This document shows, one piece after another, positions 1-6,500 of a DNA stretch of 10,750 nucleotides. The translations under genes and the position numbers were made by a program. Every line of letters starts with the position of its first letter. Within the stretch, counting starts at the first letter, position 1. This stretch comes from Candidatus Syntropharchaeum sp. GTDB taxonomy: Archaea > Halobacteriota > Syntropharchaeia > Alkanophagales > Methanospirareceae. The notes beneath the pieces are model-generated. The model saw nothing but the letters and a program-made list of their open reading frames with translations. It ran no database searches and was not told where the DNA came from. The stretch is from the NCBI GenBank assembly GCA_016782355.1, contig JADHYP010000037.1, positions 1 to 10,750 on the forward strand. Direction: 5' to 3'.

Positions 1-828
1 AACTTCCAGGTTCAAATTCAGCTTAGTTAAACCCGGATAATCCACAACCTTTGAATATGCAAACGCAATAAGCTCCTCTAATATCGCCATTACCGCTTCA
101 TCAGATACGAATGCAACTTCTATATCCACCGAAGTAGCTTCGTTAAGGTGTTTCGTGGTGTCATGCTCCTCCGCCCTGAATATTGGCGCTATTTCATACA
201 CGCGGTCGAAGCCAGAAGCCATGAGCATCTGCTTGTAAAGCTGTGGACTCTGATTCAAGAACGCTTCTCGTTCAAAATAAGAAATAGGGAATAAAGCAGT
301 GCCGCCCTCCGTCGCTGCGCTAACTATCTTTGACGTGTTTATTTCTATGAAGCCGTGTTCGTCGAAGAAATCTCTTATCGCCTTGAGAACACGACTCCGG
401 ATAATAAATATTTGCTTTGTTCTCTCGGTTCTCAGGTCCATGAATCTCGCATCCAACCTCGTATCCAGCTCCGCACCAACTTTTCCCGTGGTATCCAGCG
501 GTAAAACCTGCGATGCCTCGCTTAGCACTTCCATTCGTTCGGGTAATATCTCATACCCAGACGGCGCCTTTTTCTCGCTTTTTACTTTACCTTCTATTGC
601 TACTACCGATTCACGAGGCACTTTTTTCATTCGTTCAAACAGCCCCTTCTCCACTTCGCCCTTGTGCAACGTAACCTGGGCAAAACCGCTAATGTCTCGC
701 ACGATAAGGAAAAAGACACCGCCTAAGTCCCTCTTCTCATGCACCCAACCCGCGACAGTCACTTCTTCTCCGTCCACATCTGCGGTTATTTCTGTTGCGT
801 ATCTCCGGTTCAGTATTGGTGATGACAT
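1..828 (-). CDS. aspS: Aspartyl-tRNA synthetase, archaeal type (N-terminal 276 codons, cut by window edge)
   Basis: Charges tRNA with aspartate in the cytoplasm. The 276 residues read in the window begin MSSPILNRRYATEI. Residues 1-105 form the anticodon-binding OB fold, with GWVHEKRDLGG at 27-37. The class II catalytic domain follows, with ATEGGTALFPI at 172-182, LNQSPQLYKQML at 191-202 and the motif 2 region IFRAEEHDTTKHLNE at 216-230. Archaeal AspRS is about 430 residues, so roughly the last third lies beyond position 1. The start is the ATG at 828, just before the OB fold; no strong Shine-Dalgarno is seen. His30, in GWVHE, stands where discriminating archaeal AspRS usually has Trp. By family knowledge this suggests a non-discriminating enzyme that also makes Asp-tRNA(Asn) for GatCAB; that is inference. 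The gene is divergent from the tRNA-Leu gene. Confidence 0.96.
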   Translation of the reverse strand, partial: MSSPILNRRYATEITADVDGEEVTVAGWVHEKRDLGGVFFLIVRDISGFAQVTLHKGEVEKGLFERMKKVPRESVVAIEGKVKSEKKAPSGYEILPERMEVLSEASQVLPLDTTGKVGAELDTRLDARFMDLRTERTKQIFIIRSRVLKAIRDFFDEHGFIEINTSKIVSAATEGGTALFPISYFEREAFLNQSPQLYKQMLMASGFDRVYEIAPIFRAEEHDTTKHLNEATSVDIEVAFVSDEAVMAILEELIAFAYSKVVDYPGLTKLNLNLEV

Positions 829-860
829 TTTTCTCTATTTTGACTTTACTTTTTCTTTTA

Positions 861-890
861 TTTTTTATATCGACTCAATGTATAAATAAA
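861..890 (-). promoter_or_regulatory. Candidate TATA region for aspS
   Basis: On the minus strand TTTATTTATA (890-881) lies about 55 bp and ATATAAAAAA (870-861) about 38 bp upstream of the aspS ATG at 828. With archaeal TATA-to-start spacing of about 25 bp, either would give a short leader. I cannot choose between them by sequence alone. Confidence 0.35.
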
Positions 891-922
891 GGCGAAAGCA
901 CTTTTTATGATTACGTAAGATT

Positions 923-936
923 AATATTTTTTAAAG
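923..936 (+). promoter_or_regulatory. Candidate TATA element for tRNA-Leu
   Basis: The A/T stretch AATATTTTTTAAAG is centred about 40 bp upstream of the mature tRNA 5' end at 970. That would place initiation a few nucleotides before the tRNA, as expected for an archaeal tRNA promoter. The match is not a clean TTTATATA, so the call is weak. Confidence 0.3.
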
Positions 937-969
937 AGGATTTGGATAGATATTTATTTTAACCGATTT

Positions 970-1052
970 GCGGAGGTTGCCAAGAGGACAAAGGCGCAGC
1001 GTTGAGGTCGCTGTCCCGTAGGGGTTCGGGGGTTCAAATCCCCTCCTCCGCA
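970..1052 (+). tRNA. tRNA-Leu, anticodon GAG
   Basis: Folded by eye as a complete class II tRNA. The acceptor stem is GCGGAGG (970-976) with CCTCCGC (1045-1051), and the discriminator is A1052. The D stem is GCC/GGC (979-981, 993-995). The anticodon stem CAGCG/CGCTG (997-1001, 1009-1013) carries the 7-nt loop TTGAGGT, giving anticodon GAG at 1004-1006. The long variable arm CCC-GTA-GGG is at 1015-1023. The T stem GGGGG/CCCCT (one G-U) carries the loop TTCAAAT. CCA is not encoded and must be added after transcription. It reads CUC and CUU leucine codons. No intron is seen. Confidence 0.96.
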
Positions 1053-1058
1053 TTCAAA

Positions 1059-1073
1059 GTTTTGTATTTGTTT
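1059..1073 (+). terminator. T-rich stretch after tRNA-Leu, possible archaeal terminator
   Basis: GTTTTGTATTTGTTT begins 7 nt after the tRNA 3' end. Short oligo-T runs without a hairpin commonly end archaeal transcripts. There is no stem-loop, so the call rests on composition and position only. Confidence 0.35.
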
Positions 1074-1222
1074 ACCGCCGAGAACGCGGAGAGCGCTGAG
1101 ATGACAAAGAAGGAAAGAAAGATTTGCTGATCAACTTCATTGTCAAGGTTCTGAAGGACGGCATTCGCCGGGGGGTGAATGATTTTTCTGACTCTCCGCG
1201 TTCTTTGCGGGCTCAGCGGTGA
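1071..1222 (+). pseudogene. Probable remnant of a GxxExxY (PDDEXK_3) protein gene flanked by its usual inverted repeat
   Basis: The ATG at 1101 reads MTKKERKIC and stops. From 1124 a different frame reads LLINFIVKVLKDGIRRGVND and runs to a TGA at 1220-1222. By my memory of the family, LLINF..xLKxGIxRxVN is the characteristic C-terminal end of GxxExxY proteins, and such genes are often embedded in 'ACCGCxGAGAACGCGGAG' repeats. Here TACCGCCGAGAACGCGGAGAG lies directly before the ATG. Its inverse counterpart CTCTCCGCGTTC...CTCAGCGGTG (1193-1221) overlaps the 3' end. The middle of the gene, about 80-100 codons including the GxxExxY motif, is gone, so I read this as an internally deleted remnant. 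It could also be a dispersed repeat unit that resembles the family's 3' end. Confidence 0.5.
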
Positions 1223-1289
1223 ATAAGTGCTAAGGGTTTTTTCCTTTTTCGTTGCTAAACGCTTTTCCATTCCAAAAGTGAAGGGATAG

Positions 1290-1297
1290 TTTAATAA
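1290..1297 (+). promoter_or_regulatory. Candidate TATA box for the ftsZ-secE-nusG operon
   Basis: TTTAATAA lies about 65 bp upstream of the ftsZ ATG at 1359, predicting a leader of about 40 nt that includes the strong ribosome site at 1343-1351. The nearer A/T stretch ATTAATATTTT (1329-1339) is too close to leave room for that site. Weak consensus match. Confidence 0.3.
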
Positions 1298-1342
1298 AGG
1301 AAGACGTAATAAACATTGATAGAGGTAGATTAATATTTTGTG

Positions 1343-1351
1343 GGGAGGGGA
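1343..1351 (+). promoter_or_regulatory. Shine-Dalgarno site of ftsZ
   Basis: GGAGGGGAT matches the 16S-complementary GGAGGTGAT at 8 of 9 positions and ends 7 nt before the ATG at 1359. It selects that ATG over the in-frame TTG at 1338, which would sit upstream of the site. Confidence 0.7.
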
Positions 1352-1358
1352 TGTAAAG

Positions 1359-2432
1359 ATGAAACAAGTAGGAAGCGGAGTGGTTTTGGAAGGAAAAGAA
1401 GAAGTAAAGACAATGGGAGATGAGGAGTTAGAAGGGTTATTGAAAAGGTCACGAACAGTCATAAAGGTATCAGGATGCGGCGGAAGCGGGACTAATACGA
1501 TACAGAGGATGACAGAGGAGGGTATTTTTGGCGCTGAGCTATTTGCTTTGAACACCGATGCCCAGCATTTGTTGTTTGCAAAAGTGGAGAAAAAGTTATT
1601 GATAGGAAAGAAGACAACGCGGGGGCTGGGAGCAGGGAGTATCCCGAGGTTAGGAGAAGAGTCGGCGAGGGAAGACGAAGAGGACATAAAAGCGATTGTT
1701 GAGGATGCGGATATGGTATTCGTAACCTGCGGGTTAGGTGGTGGCACCGGGACAGGGGCATCGCCAGTAGTCGCACAAGCAGCGCAAGACGTCGGCGCGC
1801 TCACCATAGGTGTGGTGACGTTACCATTCAGTGCAGAGGGAAACGTAAGAAGAGAGAATACTGATACCGGGCTTGAAATGCTGCGTGAACATACTGACAC
1901 GCTGATCGTGATACCAAATGACAAACTACTGGATATAGTTCCGAGGTTGTCATTAAACGATGCGTTTAGAGTCGCCGATGACGTATTGATGCGTGCGGTT
2001 AAGGGAATAACGGAACTGATAACAAAACCGGGTCTTATAAATCTGGATTTCGCAGACGTGAGAACGGTGATGAAAGATGGTGGAATGGCAATGATAGGAT
2101 TTGGTGAATCCGATGGTCAGAATAAAGCGATAGAATCGGTGAGAAAAGCGTTAAGCTCGCCTTTGCTCGAGGTTGACGTGTCAGGTGCGAAATCTGCACT
2201 GGTGAACGTGACTGGTGGAGAGGACATGACGGTAGAGGAGGCAGAAGGAGCGCTTCAAGAAGTATATAAAATGATGAATCCAGATGCAAGAATAATATGG
2301 GGCGTGCAGATAAGCCCCGAACTGAAGAACACGATGAGAACACTGCTCGTTGTGACGGGTGTGAAATCCGAGCAAATATACGCACGGAAGGAGATGAAAA
2401 AGGAGAAATACGGCATTGAAATAGTGCGGTAG
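1359..2432 (+). CDS. ftsZ: Cell division GTPase FtsZ, archaeal FtsZ1 type by context
   Basis: Tubulin-superfamily GTPase that polymerises at the division site. The 357 residues contain the N-terminal nucleotide loop [10 protein letters not shown] (38-47), the tubulin signature [10 protein letters not shown] (125-134) that binds the GTP phosphates, and the T7 catalytic loop NLDFAD (228-233), whose acidic residues hydrolyse the GTP of the neighbouring subunit. All key residues are present. The protein ends soon after the C-terminal domain (GIEIVR), without a long linker. The start follows the strong GGAGGGGAT site. The gene is followed by secE (19-nt gap) and nusG, the arrangement in which FtsZ1 is found in Methanocaldococcus and Haloferax by established knowledge. 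In Haloferax, FtsZ1 acts as a scaffold for the division machinery. FtsZ1 rather than FtsZ2 is inferred from the neighbours. Confidence 0.96.
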   Translation: MKQVGSGVVLEGKEEVKTMGDEELEGLLKRSRTVIKVSGCGGSGTNTIQRMTEEGIFGAELFALNTDAQHLLFAKVEKKLLIGKKTTRGLGAGSIPRLGEESAREDEEDIKAIVEDADMVFVTCGLGGGTGTGASPVVAQAAQDVGALTIGVVTLPFSAEGNVRRENTDTGLEMLREHTDTLIVIPNDKLLDIVPRLSLNDAFRVADDVLMRAVKGITELITKPGLINLDFADVRTVMKDGGMAMIGFGESDGQNKAIESVRKALSSPLLEVDVSGAKSALVNVTGGEDMTVEEAEGALQEVYKMMNPDARIIWGVQISPELKNTMRTLLVVTGVKSEQIYARKEMKKEKYGIEIVR

Positions 2433-2451
2433 TGGTAATTAATTAATTGAA

Positions 2452-2640
2452 ATGCAAATGAAGCTCGAAGACATATCGAAAAAGTTAAAGGAGTACGTAA
2501 GAATACTGAAGTTAGCGAAGAGACCGAAAAGGGAAGAATTTTTCAAGATTTCCAAAATCGCGGGTGCTGCGATGGCACTAATTGGCATGATTGGATTTTC
2601 TATCTACATTTTGATAACGGTTTTACCAAAGGTGATTTGA
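2452..2640 (+). CDS. secE: Preprotein translocase subunit SecE (Sec61 gamma)
   Basis: Small essential subunit of the SecYE translocon that clamps SecY in the membrane. The 62 residues have a basic, amphipathic N-terminal half (KLKEYVRILKLAKRPKREEF, 10-29) and a single C-terminal transmembrane helix at about 36-60. This is the normal size and layout for archaeal SecE. A second in-frame ATG at 2458 would shorten it by two residues. No clear Shine-Dalgarno lies in the 19-nt gap after ftsZ, so translation may rely on read-on from the upstream gene. Position between ftsZ and nusG supports the call. Confidence 0.9.
   Translation: MQMKLEDISKKLKEYVRILKLAKRPKREEFFKISKIAGAAMALIGMIGFSIYILITVLPKVI
2631..2636 (+). 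promoter_or_regulatory. Shine-Dalgarno of nusG, inside the end of secE
   Basis: GGTGAT, a perfect anti-16S core, ends 7 nt before the nusG ATG and overlaps the last codons of secE. This points to translational coupling of the two genes. Confidence 0.6.
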
Positions 2641-2643
2641 GCC

Positions 2644-3117
2644 ATGGTTACGAATACGATATACGTAATAAAAACAACGGTAAATCAGGAGCTGGCAGTT
2701 GCAAATCTGATGGAAGGTGCGATACGCGAGAAAGGAAAAAGTGAGCATGGAATAAAGGCGATTTTAGTGCCTGATGAGCTGAAGGGGTATGTGCTAATAG
2801 AAGCTTCTTTTTCTGATGCGATAGAACAAATAATTCAAAATGTGCCTCATGCACGGGGGTTGGTCAAGGGAGATACGAGCTTAGAGGAGGTAGAGCATTT
2901 TCTCACGCCAAAACCATCAGTAACAGGAATATTGGAAGGTAGTATAATAGAAATAGTGTCAGGACCGTTTAAAGGAGAGAAAGCGCGGGTGAAAAAAGTT
3001 GATGAGGCGCATGAAGAGCTCACCATTGAACTATTTGAAGCGATGGTCCCGATACCAGTCACCGTGAGAGGGGATAGTGTAAGGGTATTGAGCAAAGAGG
3101 AGAAGGAAGGCGAGTAG
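2644..3117 (+). CDS. nusG: Transcription elongation factor NusG/Spt5
   Basis: Archaeal Spt5, which binds the RNA polymerase clamp with Spt4 and keeps elongation processive. The 157 residues comprise an NGN domain (about 5-90, [17 protein letters not shown] near the start, HARGLVKGD at 69-77) and a C-terminal KOW domain (about 98-150) with the loop [16 protein letters not shown] at 105-120. Length and order of domains are normal for the family. The ATG follows the secE stop by 3 nt and has a GGTGAT site inside secE, so the two are almost certainly co-translated. Its TAG stop lies 2 bp from the convergent stop of hemC, leaving no intergenic room for a terminator. Confidence 0.95.
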   Translation: MVTNTIYVIKTTVNQELAVANLMEGAIREKGKSEHGIKAILVPDELKGYVLIEASFSDAIEQIIQNVPHARGLVKGDTSLEEVEHFLTPKPSVTGILEGSIIEIVSGPFKGEKARVKKVDEAHEELTIELFEAMVPIPVTVRGDSVRVLSKEEKEGE

Positions 3118-3119
3118 AT

Positions 3120-4016
3120 TTAAATTTTGAGCAACGCCGGAAAATTTAGCGCAAAGTTCCTTGCCTCTTCCAAACTTTTGTCTTTACTAAGCACCGCCTT
3201 TTCCAGAGCATATTTATCACGAGAAACACAGACGTAAAGGGACAATTCAATTTCTCCTTCCTGCCCGCACTTACAACAAGCGTGCACACCCACCGGAAGC
3301 GAACATCCACCCCCAATTACCTTTAATACTTCGTTCTCCACGTCTGCTTCTACCCTCGTCTCCGCATCGTCTATCCTCTTTAAAATCTCGCTTTCCCTCG
3401 ACTCTCTCCTCGTAACCGCTGCAATTATGCCCTGATTTGGCGACGGGACAAAAGGGTCGCAATCAAGCCTTTCATATTCTATATCCACGTTCAACCGTTC
3501 AAGCCCGGCTTCCGCAAGAATCACGCCATCATATTCGCCTCTTCTAAACTTTCCAATCCTCGTGTCCACATTACCCCGGATGTCTTTTATCCTTACTTTT
3601 ATTCCCCGCGCCTCCACGTAGTTCAAAAATTGGAACTTCCTACGCACACTCGAAGTCCCTATCACTGCACCCGCTGGCATATCTTCCAATTTATATTTCG
3701 ATACTAACGCATCGTAAGGTGAATCACGAGGCAAAACCGCTGACGTTTCTAACCTTTCGTCCCTTTCCACAGGTATATCTTTCATACTATGCACTGCGAG
3801 GTCTATTTTGCCTTCTAAAAGCATCATATCAAGTTTTTTAACAAAAACACCCTTCTCCGGCATTTCATATAAACCCCTGTCCGTCATGACGTCACCTAAA
3901 CTTCGCACCGTTCGTATCGTAAACTCATCGTGTTCCAACCCCGCTTCTTTCAACCGTTTACATACTTTCTCCGTTTGCAATATCGCCAGTTTACTGCCCC
4001 GCGTCCCTATAATCAT
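3120..4016 (-). CDS. hemC: Hydroxymethylbilane synthase (porphobilinogen deaminase)
   Basis: Joins four porphobilinogen molecules into hydroxymethylbilane, the tetrapyrrole precursor of siroheme, cobalamin, heme and coenzyme F430. From the ATG at 4016 the protein is 298 residues. It has the N-terminal MIIGTRGSKLA, HSMKDIP (76-82) with catalytic Asp80, the cofactor-contacting GTSSVRR (120-126) and RGNVDTR (147-153), and Cys238 in IGGGCSLPVG, which carries the dipyrromethane cofactor. An in-frame ATG at 4061 would add 15 residues. However, the TATA-like TTATATA at 4080-4074 predicts initiation near 4052, inside that extension, and family members normally begin just before GTRGSKLA, so I prefer 4016. 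Three further cysteines sit close after the cofactor Cys (CCKC, 247-250), which is not typical. Confidence 0.95.
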   Translation of the reverse strand: MIIGTRGSKLAILQTEKVCKRLKEAGLEHDEFTIRTVRSLGDVMTDRGLYEMPEKGVFVKKLDMMLLEGKIDLAVHSMKDIPVERDERLETSAVLPRDSPYDALVSKYKLEDMPAGAVIGTSSVRRKFQFLNYVEARGIKVRIKDIRGNVDTRIGKFRRGEYDGVILAEAGLERLNVDIEYERLDCDPFVPSPNQGIIAAVTRRESRESEILKRIDDAETRVEADVENEVLKVIGGGCSLPVGVHACCKCGQEGEIELSLYVCVSRDKYALEKAVLSKDKSLEEARNFALNFPALLKI

Positions 4017-4071
4017 TTGTCCGGAATAACGTTTATCGCACCTAAACCGATACTGTTTCATAAGGGGAGAT

Positions 4072-4080
4072 GGTATATAA
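4072..4080 (-). promoter_or_regulatory. Candidate TATA box of hemC
   Basis: The minus strand reads TTATATACC after AAAACC, resembling a BRE/TATA pair. Its centre near 4077 predicts a transcription start near 4052, giving a leader of about 35 nt to the ATG at 4016. It lies in the 82-bp gap after the MATE gene, so hemC can be transcribed independently. Confidence 0.5.
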
Positions 4081-4098
4081 GGTTTTGATTGTGGAAAG

Positions 4099-5436
4099 TT
4101 ATACCTTCACCTGCATCCAGCGACCTTTGATAAAAACGGCGTAGATTACGATTGACCGCAAGAATGTCTCTGCTGCCATCCCCAGCCATATACCGAACAG
4201 ACCCATGCCTAATAGGAAGCCGAGCGTGTATGAGAGTGATAATCGTATCACGATAAGACCCATGAAATTTACGAGCATCGGCACTTTGGTATAGCCGGCA
4301 CCCCGCATCCCACTGGAGAGAGTAAAGAAAGCACCTAACGCAGGCTCGGAAAAGCCGATAATGAGGAGATATAACGCCGCCAACGTCACCACCCCTTTAT
4401 CTCCCGTAAATACCATTGCAATATAGTCCGGGACGAGTATGAACATAGCACCTACGACAGTCATAAAGAGCAGACACAGGTAGGTAGAAGCGAGCACCAC
4501 CTTTTTAGCCCATTCTTCTTTCTTCGCACCTAAGCATTGGCCTGATAGCGTGGTAGCTGCGATTCCAAATGCAAATGCCGGCATATACGCAACACTCTCT
4601 GCTCTCAGCCCGATCTGGTAGGCAGAATATCCAACAGTCCCGAAGTGAAGGATCATCACGGTAAAAACGAGTGACGAAACACTCCACATTCCCATGTCAA
4701 TGCCCGCGGGAATGCCAATCTTGAATATCTTCTTTACCGTATCCAGCCGATATTTAACGTTCCGGCTGTAAACCGGATGTATTATCAATTTGTTTCCCGC
4801 TTGTAGTAACATATAGACGGCAAATGCGATGACGTATGACGTGCCGGTTGCGATGCCCGCGCCGAGAACACCGAGTTCCGGAAAGCCGAATTTGCCGAAT
4901 ATAAGAATATAGTTCATCAGGACGTTATAGACATTTAAGATGACATCTACGTACATGGGCGTTTTTGTATCGCCTGCCGCTCTCAATATTCCGTGATAAA
5001 CGAGGACGAGTGCGGTAAATGGATAAAATGCGAAGATAGCCTGTATGTATTTCGTGCCTTCGGTTATCACCATGCCCCGTGCACCGAGATGGTAGATTAC
5101 ATGTGGAGCGATGAAAACGCCAAAGAGTGCTATGGGTATTGAGATCAAGGCAAGGGTTATCACAGAATCGGTTGCCACTTTACCTGCTTCGTCATAGTTC
5201 TTCTCGCCCCACCGCCGTGCTATTATTGCTATCGTGCCTGTAACCAGCCCCATTGTCAGCGGGAAGAACATGTGATATAACGTGAATCCCAGCCCAACGG
5301 CACTCAAACTTATATCCGCAGGTGGATACCGACCAAGCATGATGGTATCTGTGATGATCTGAAAGGTGAACAGGATATTTGATACGAGTACGGGAAGTGC
5401 AAGCGTCATCACCCGCCGGTAGATCGCTTTGTCCAT
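4099..5436 (-). CDS. MATE-family multidrug/solute antiporter
   Basis: Predicted inner-membrane cation-coupled exporter of the MATE (NorM/DinF) family. The 445 residues are the family's normal length and contain about twelve hydrophobic segments in two similar halves, with a short charged loop near 220-240. The N-terminus MDKAIYRRVMTLALPVLVSNILFT and the region QIITDTIMLGR (26-36) match the first helices of MatE domains. The second half begins with KIFKIGIPAGIDMGMWSVSS. The substrate cannot be told from sequence. The start is the first ATG of the frame, at 5436, and no good Shine-Dalgarno precedes it. It reads in the same direction as hemC, 82 bp downstream, but hemC seems to have its own promoter. 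A link to tetrapyrrole export would be speculation. Confidence 0.92.
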   Translation of the reverse strand: MDKAIYRRVMTLALPVLVSNILFTFQIITDTIMLGRYPPADISLSAVGLGFTLYHMFFPLTMGLVTGTIAIIARRWGEKNYDEAGKVATDSVITLALISIPIALFGVFIAPHVIYHLGARGMVITEGTKYIQAIFAFYPFTALVLVYHGILRAAGDTKTPMYVDVILNVYNVLMNYILIFGKFGFPELGVLGAGIATGTSYVIAFAVYMLLQAGNKLIIHPVYSRNVKYRLDTVKKIFKIGIPAGIDMGMWSVSSLVFTVMILHFGTVGYSAYQIGLRAESVAYMPAFAFGIAATTLSGQCLGAKKEEWAKKVVLASTYLCLLFMTVVGAMFILVPDYIAMVFTGDKGVVTLAALYLLIIGFSEPALGAFFTLSSGMRGAGYTKVPMLVNFMGLIVIRLSLSYTLGFLLGMGLFGIWLGMAAETFLRSIVIYAVFIKGRWMQVKV

Positions 5437-5517
5437 GTCTTTTCTAAAGAGTTACGGGGTTATGTTCGTTTTTGGGTGGACGCTGATGGATAGGATGTTA
5501 ACAACGGAATGAATCAA

Positions 5518-5576
5518 AAGAGATTTTTGATAGGATTTCTAAGATTCTTAAAAGAGAAGTTAATCAAAATCCTCTT
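5518..5576. repeat. Imperfect 14-bp inverted repeat in the MATE upstream region
   Basis: AAGAGATTTTTGAT (5518-5531) and ATCAAAATCCTCTT (5563-5576) are inverted copies with 12 of 14 positions matching, separated by 31 nt. It lies 80-140 bp upstream of the MATE start. Function is unknown; a regulator site or an RNA stem are both possible. Confidence 0.45.
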
Positions 5577-5587
5577 AATATCCCTTG

Positions 5588-5621
5588 CTTTTTGTTTATT
5601 ATTACTGAAATAAACAAAAAG
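5588..5621 (-). terminator. Perfect 13-bp inverted repeat, possible terminator of the zinc-ribbon gene
   Basis: CTTTTTGTTTATT (5588-5600) is followed after an 8-nt loop by its exact reverse complement (5609-5621). It begins 53 nt downstream of the stop of the minus-strand zinc-ribbon gene. The stem contains T-runs in both directions, which suits an archaeal terminator. The hairpin itself is seen directly; its function is inferred. Confidence 0.45.
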
Positions 5622-5673
5622 AGTTAAATGTAAGCAAAGAATTTCTGAATTTTGCTCTGTTGGGATTAGAACC

Positions 5674-6018
5674 CTAATGTTCAATTTCTCTTACTTTGAT
5701 TACAGCATAAGGTCCCAGTAAATATGAAATAAACCCGAAGATAAAACCAATGACGAGACCTACTAATCCTGTTAGCACCAATCCGAGTATGGGAGGACCG
5801 AAAGTAACTGCGTAGAGTACCCACTTGATTTTTGGATTTTTCTCAAAGAACTCCCGGCGAGTTTCAGAATTTAGAGCGTCTTTGAATTTCATGGTCATTG
5901 TGAGTTTAAGATTAGTAAGCGTTCCTTCTTTTCCACATTCAGGGCAAGGGCCTGTGTGGTTAGGAGATAGAGATGCACCACACCATGTGCATGTTTTAGT
6001 CTCCATGTTCTTATTCAT
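5674..6018 (-). CDS. Small zinc-ribbon protein with C-terminal membrane helices
   Basis: A 114-residue protein I cannot assign to a named family. Residues 10-28 form a four-cysteine zinc ribbon, CTWCG...CPECG (Cys10, Cys13, Cys25, Cys28). A polar basic stretch follows (about 35-67, with MKFKDALNSETRREFFEKNPK). The C-terminal part is hydrophobic (about 67-108), with two likely transmembrane helices rich in Gly. The layout, a cytoplasmic zinc ribbon anchored in the membrane, is common among small archaeal proteins of unknown function. The start could be the ATG at 6018 or the one at 6006. The TATA-like element at 6061-6070 predicts initiation near 6040, which suits either. A hairpin follows the gene. 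Confidence 0.7.
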   Translation of the reverse strand: MNKNMETKTCTWCGASLSPNHTGPCPECGKEGTLTNLKLTMTMKFKDALNSETRREFFEKNPKIKWVLYAVTFGPPILGLVLTGLVGLVIGFIFGFISYLLGPYAVIKVREIEH

Positions 6019-6060
6019 TTTGTTCTTATTCTTAAATTATGGCATACTTTTTATTCATGT

Positions 6061-6070
6061 AAATATATAA
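6061..6070 (-). promoter_or_regulatory. Candidate TATA box of the zinc-ribbon gene
   Basis: The minus strand reads GGTTTATATATTTAC here. Its centre is about 48 bp upstream of the ATG at 6018, predicting a leader of about 20 nt. It is a good match to the archaeal consensus TTTATATA. Confidence 0.5.
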
Positions 6071-6500
6071 ACCTGTCACAAAAATAAGTTTGAGGCATAA
6101 TCCATAAATGTCCTCTTGGGGATAAACATCGTTGAACCTCTATTTTTTCAAAACCAACCAGGGTAAGTACTTTAAATGGGTGCGTTACCTGATTCTTACA
6201 ACGGAGAATACTTTTTGAAAAGGAAGTGTTAGAAGGCATGAGCGGTAGTATTTTTCAAGAAACAGTAAGGGAAAAAACCTGCAGAAGAGAGATCCGTAAC
6301 CTTGTAAGAAATGCGTAATGCACCCCTTCTATTTTATACCACCTTTTTAGTTTTTATCTATCTTAGAACCAAAGGGTCGGGTTCCATCATCTTACGATTG
6401 TAGAGTGAGCGACATGCAGCAGTAAAATCCTCAAAGTATCTTTCAATTGAAATCCTCTTTACTCATGTTTCATCCTCTGTTAGGCTATGTGCAACCAACT
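6071..6500. other. Stretch without a convincing gene
   Basis: About 430 bp hold no ORF I can support. A 62-codon minus-strand frame (6239-6051) has a stretch at 6182-6090 (PFKVLTLVGFEKIEVQ, then SPRGHLWI) that faintly resembles the C-terminal end of SAM-dependent methyltransferases. A 34-codon minus frame near 6458-6357 reads FEDFTAACRSLYNRK and has no match I know. The segment also carries the small TIR element at 6178-6325 and the palindrome TTTCAATTGAAA at 6441-6452. It looks like decayed accessory DNA. Confidence 0.4.
6178..6325. mobile_element. Candidate 148-bp MITE-like element with 24-bp imperfect terminal inverted repeats
   Basis: The left end (6178-6201) reads GGGTGCGTTAC...TTCTTACAA. 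The reverse complement of the right end (6325-6302) reads GGGTGCATTAC...TTCTTACAA. The arms agree at 19 of 24 positions without gaps, with the outermost 11 and innermost 9 bases carrying nearly all matches. The interior codes for no recognisable protein. No clear target-site duplication is seen next to the ends (left flank TTTAAAT, right flank CTTCTAT), so insertion by transposition is an inference. Confidence 0.4.

Noticed and set aside
299..889. Plus-strand 196-codon open frame
   Set aside because: It lies opposite the aspartyl-tRNA synthetase gene, which has clear conserved motifs; the plus-strand product is Ser/Phe-rich with no motif.
1034..1924. Minus-strand 296-codon open frame
   Set aside because: It covers the tRNA end and the reverse of ftsZ; its product is low-complexity, and its end is the reverse reading of the GxxExxY remnant and its repeats.
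4017..4061. 15-residue N-terminal extension of HemC from the ATG at 4061
   Set aside because: The TATA-like box predicts a transcript starting inside it, and the family begins just before GTRGSKLA.
6441..6452. Palindrome TTTCAATTGAAA as part of a CRISPR repeat
   Set aside because: The sequence recalls ends of archaeal CRISPR repeats but occurs once, with no spaced copies nearby.
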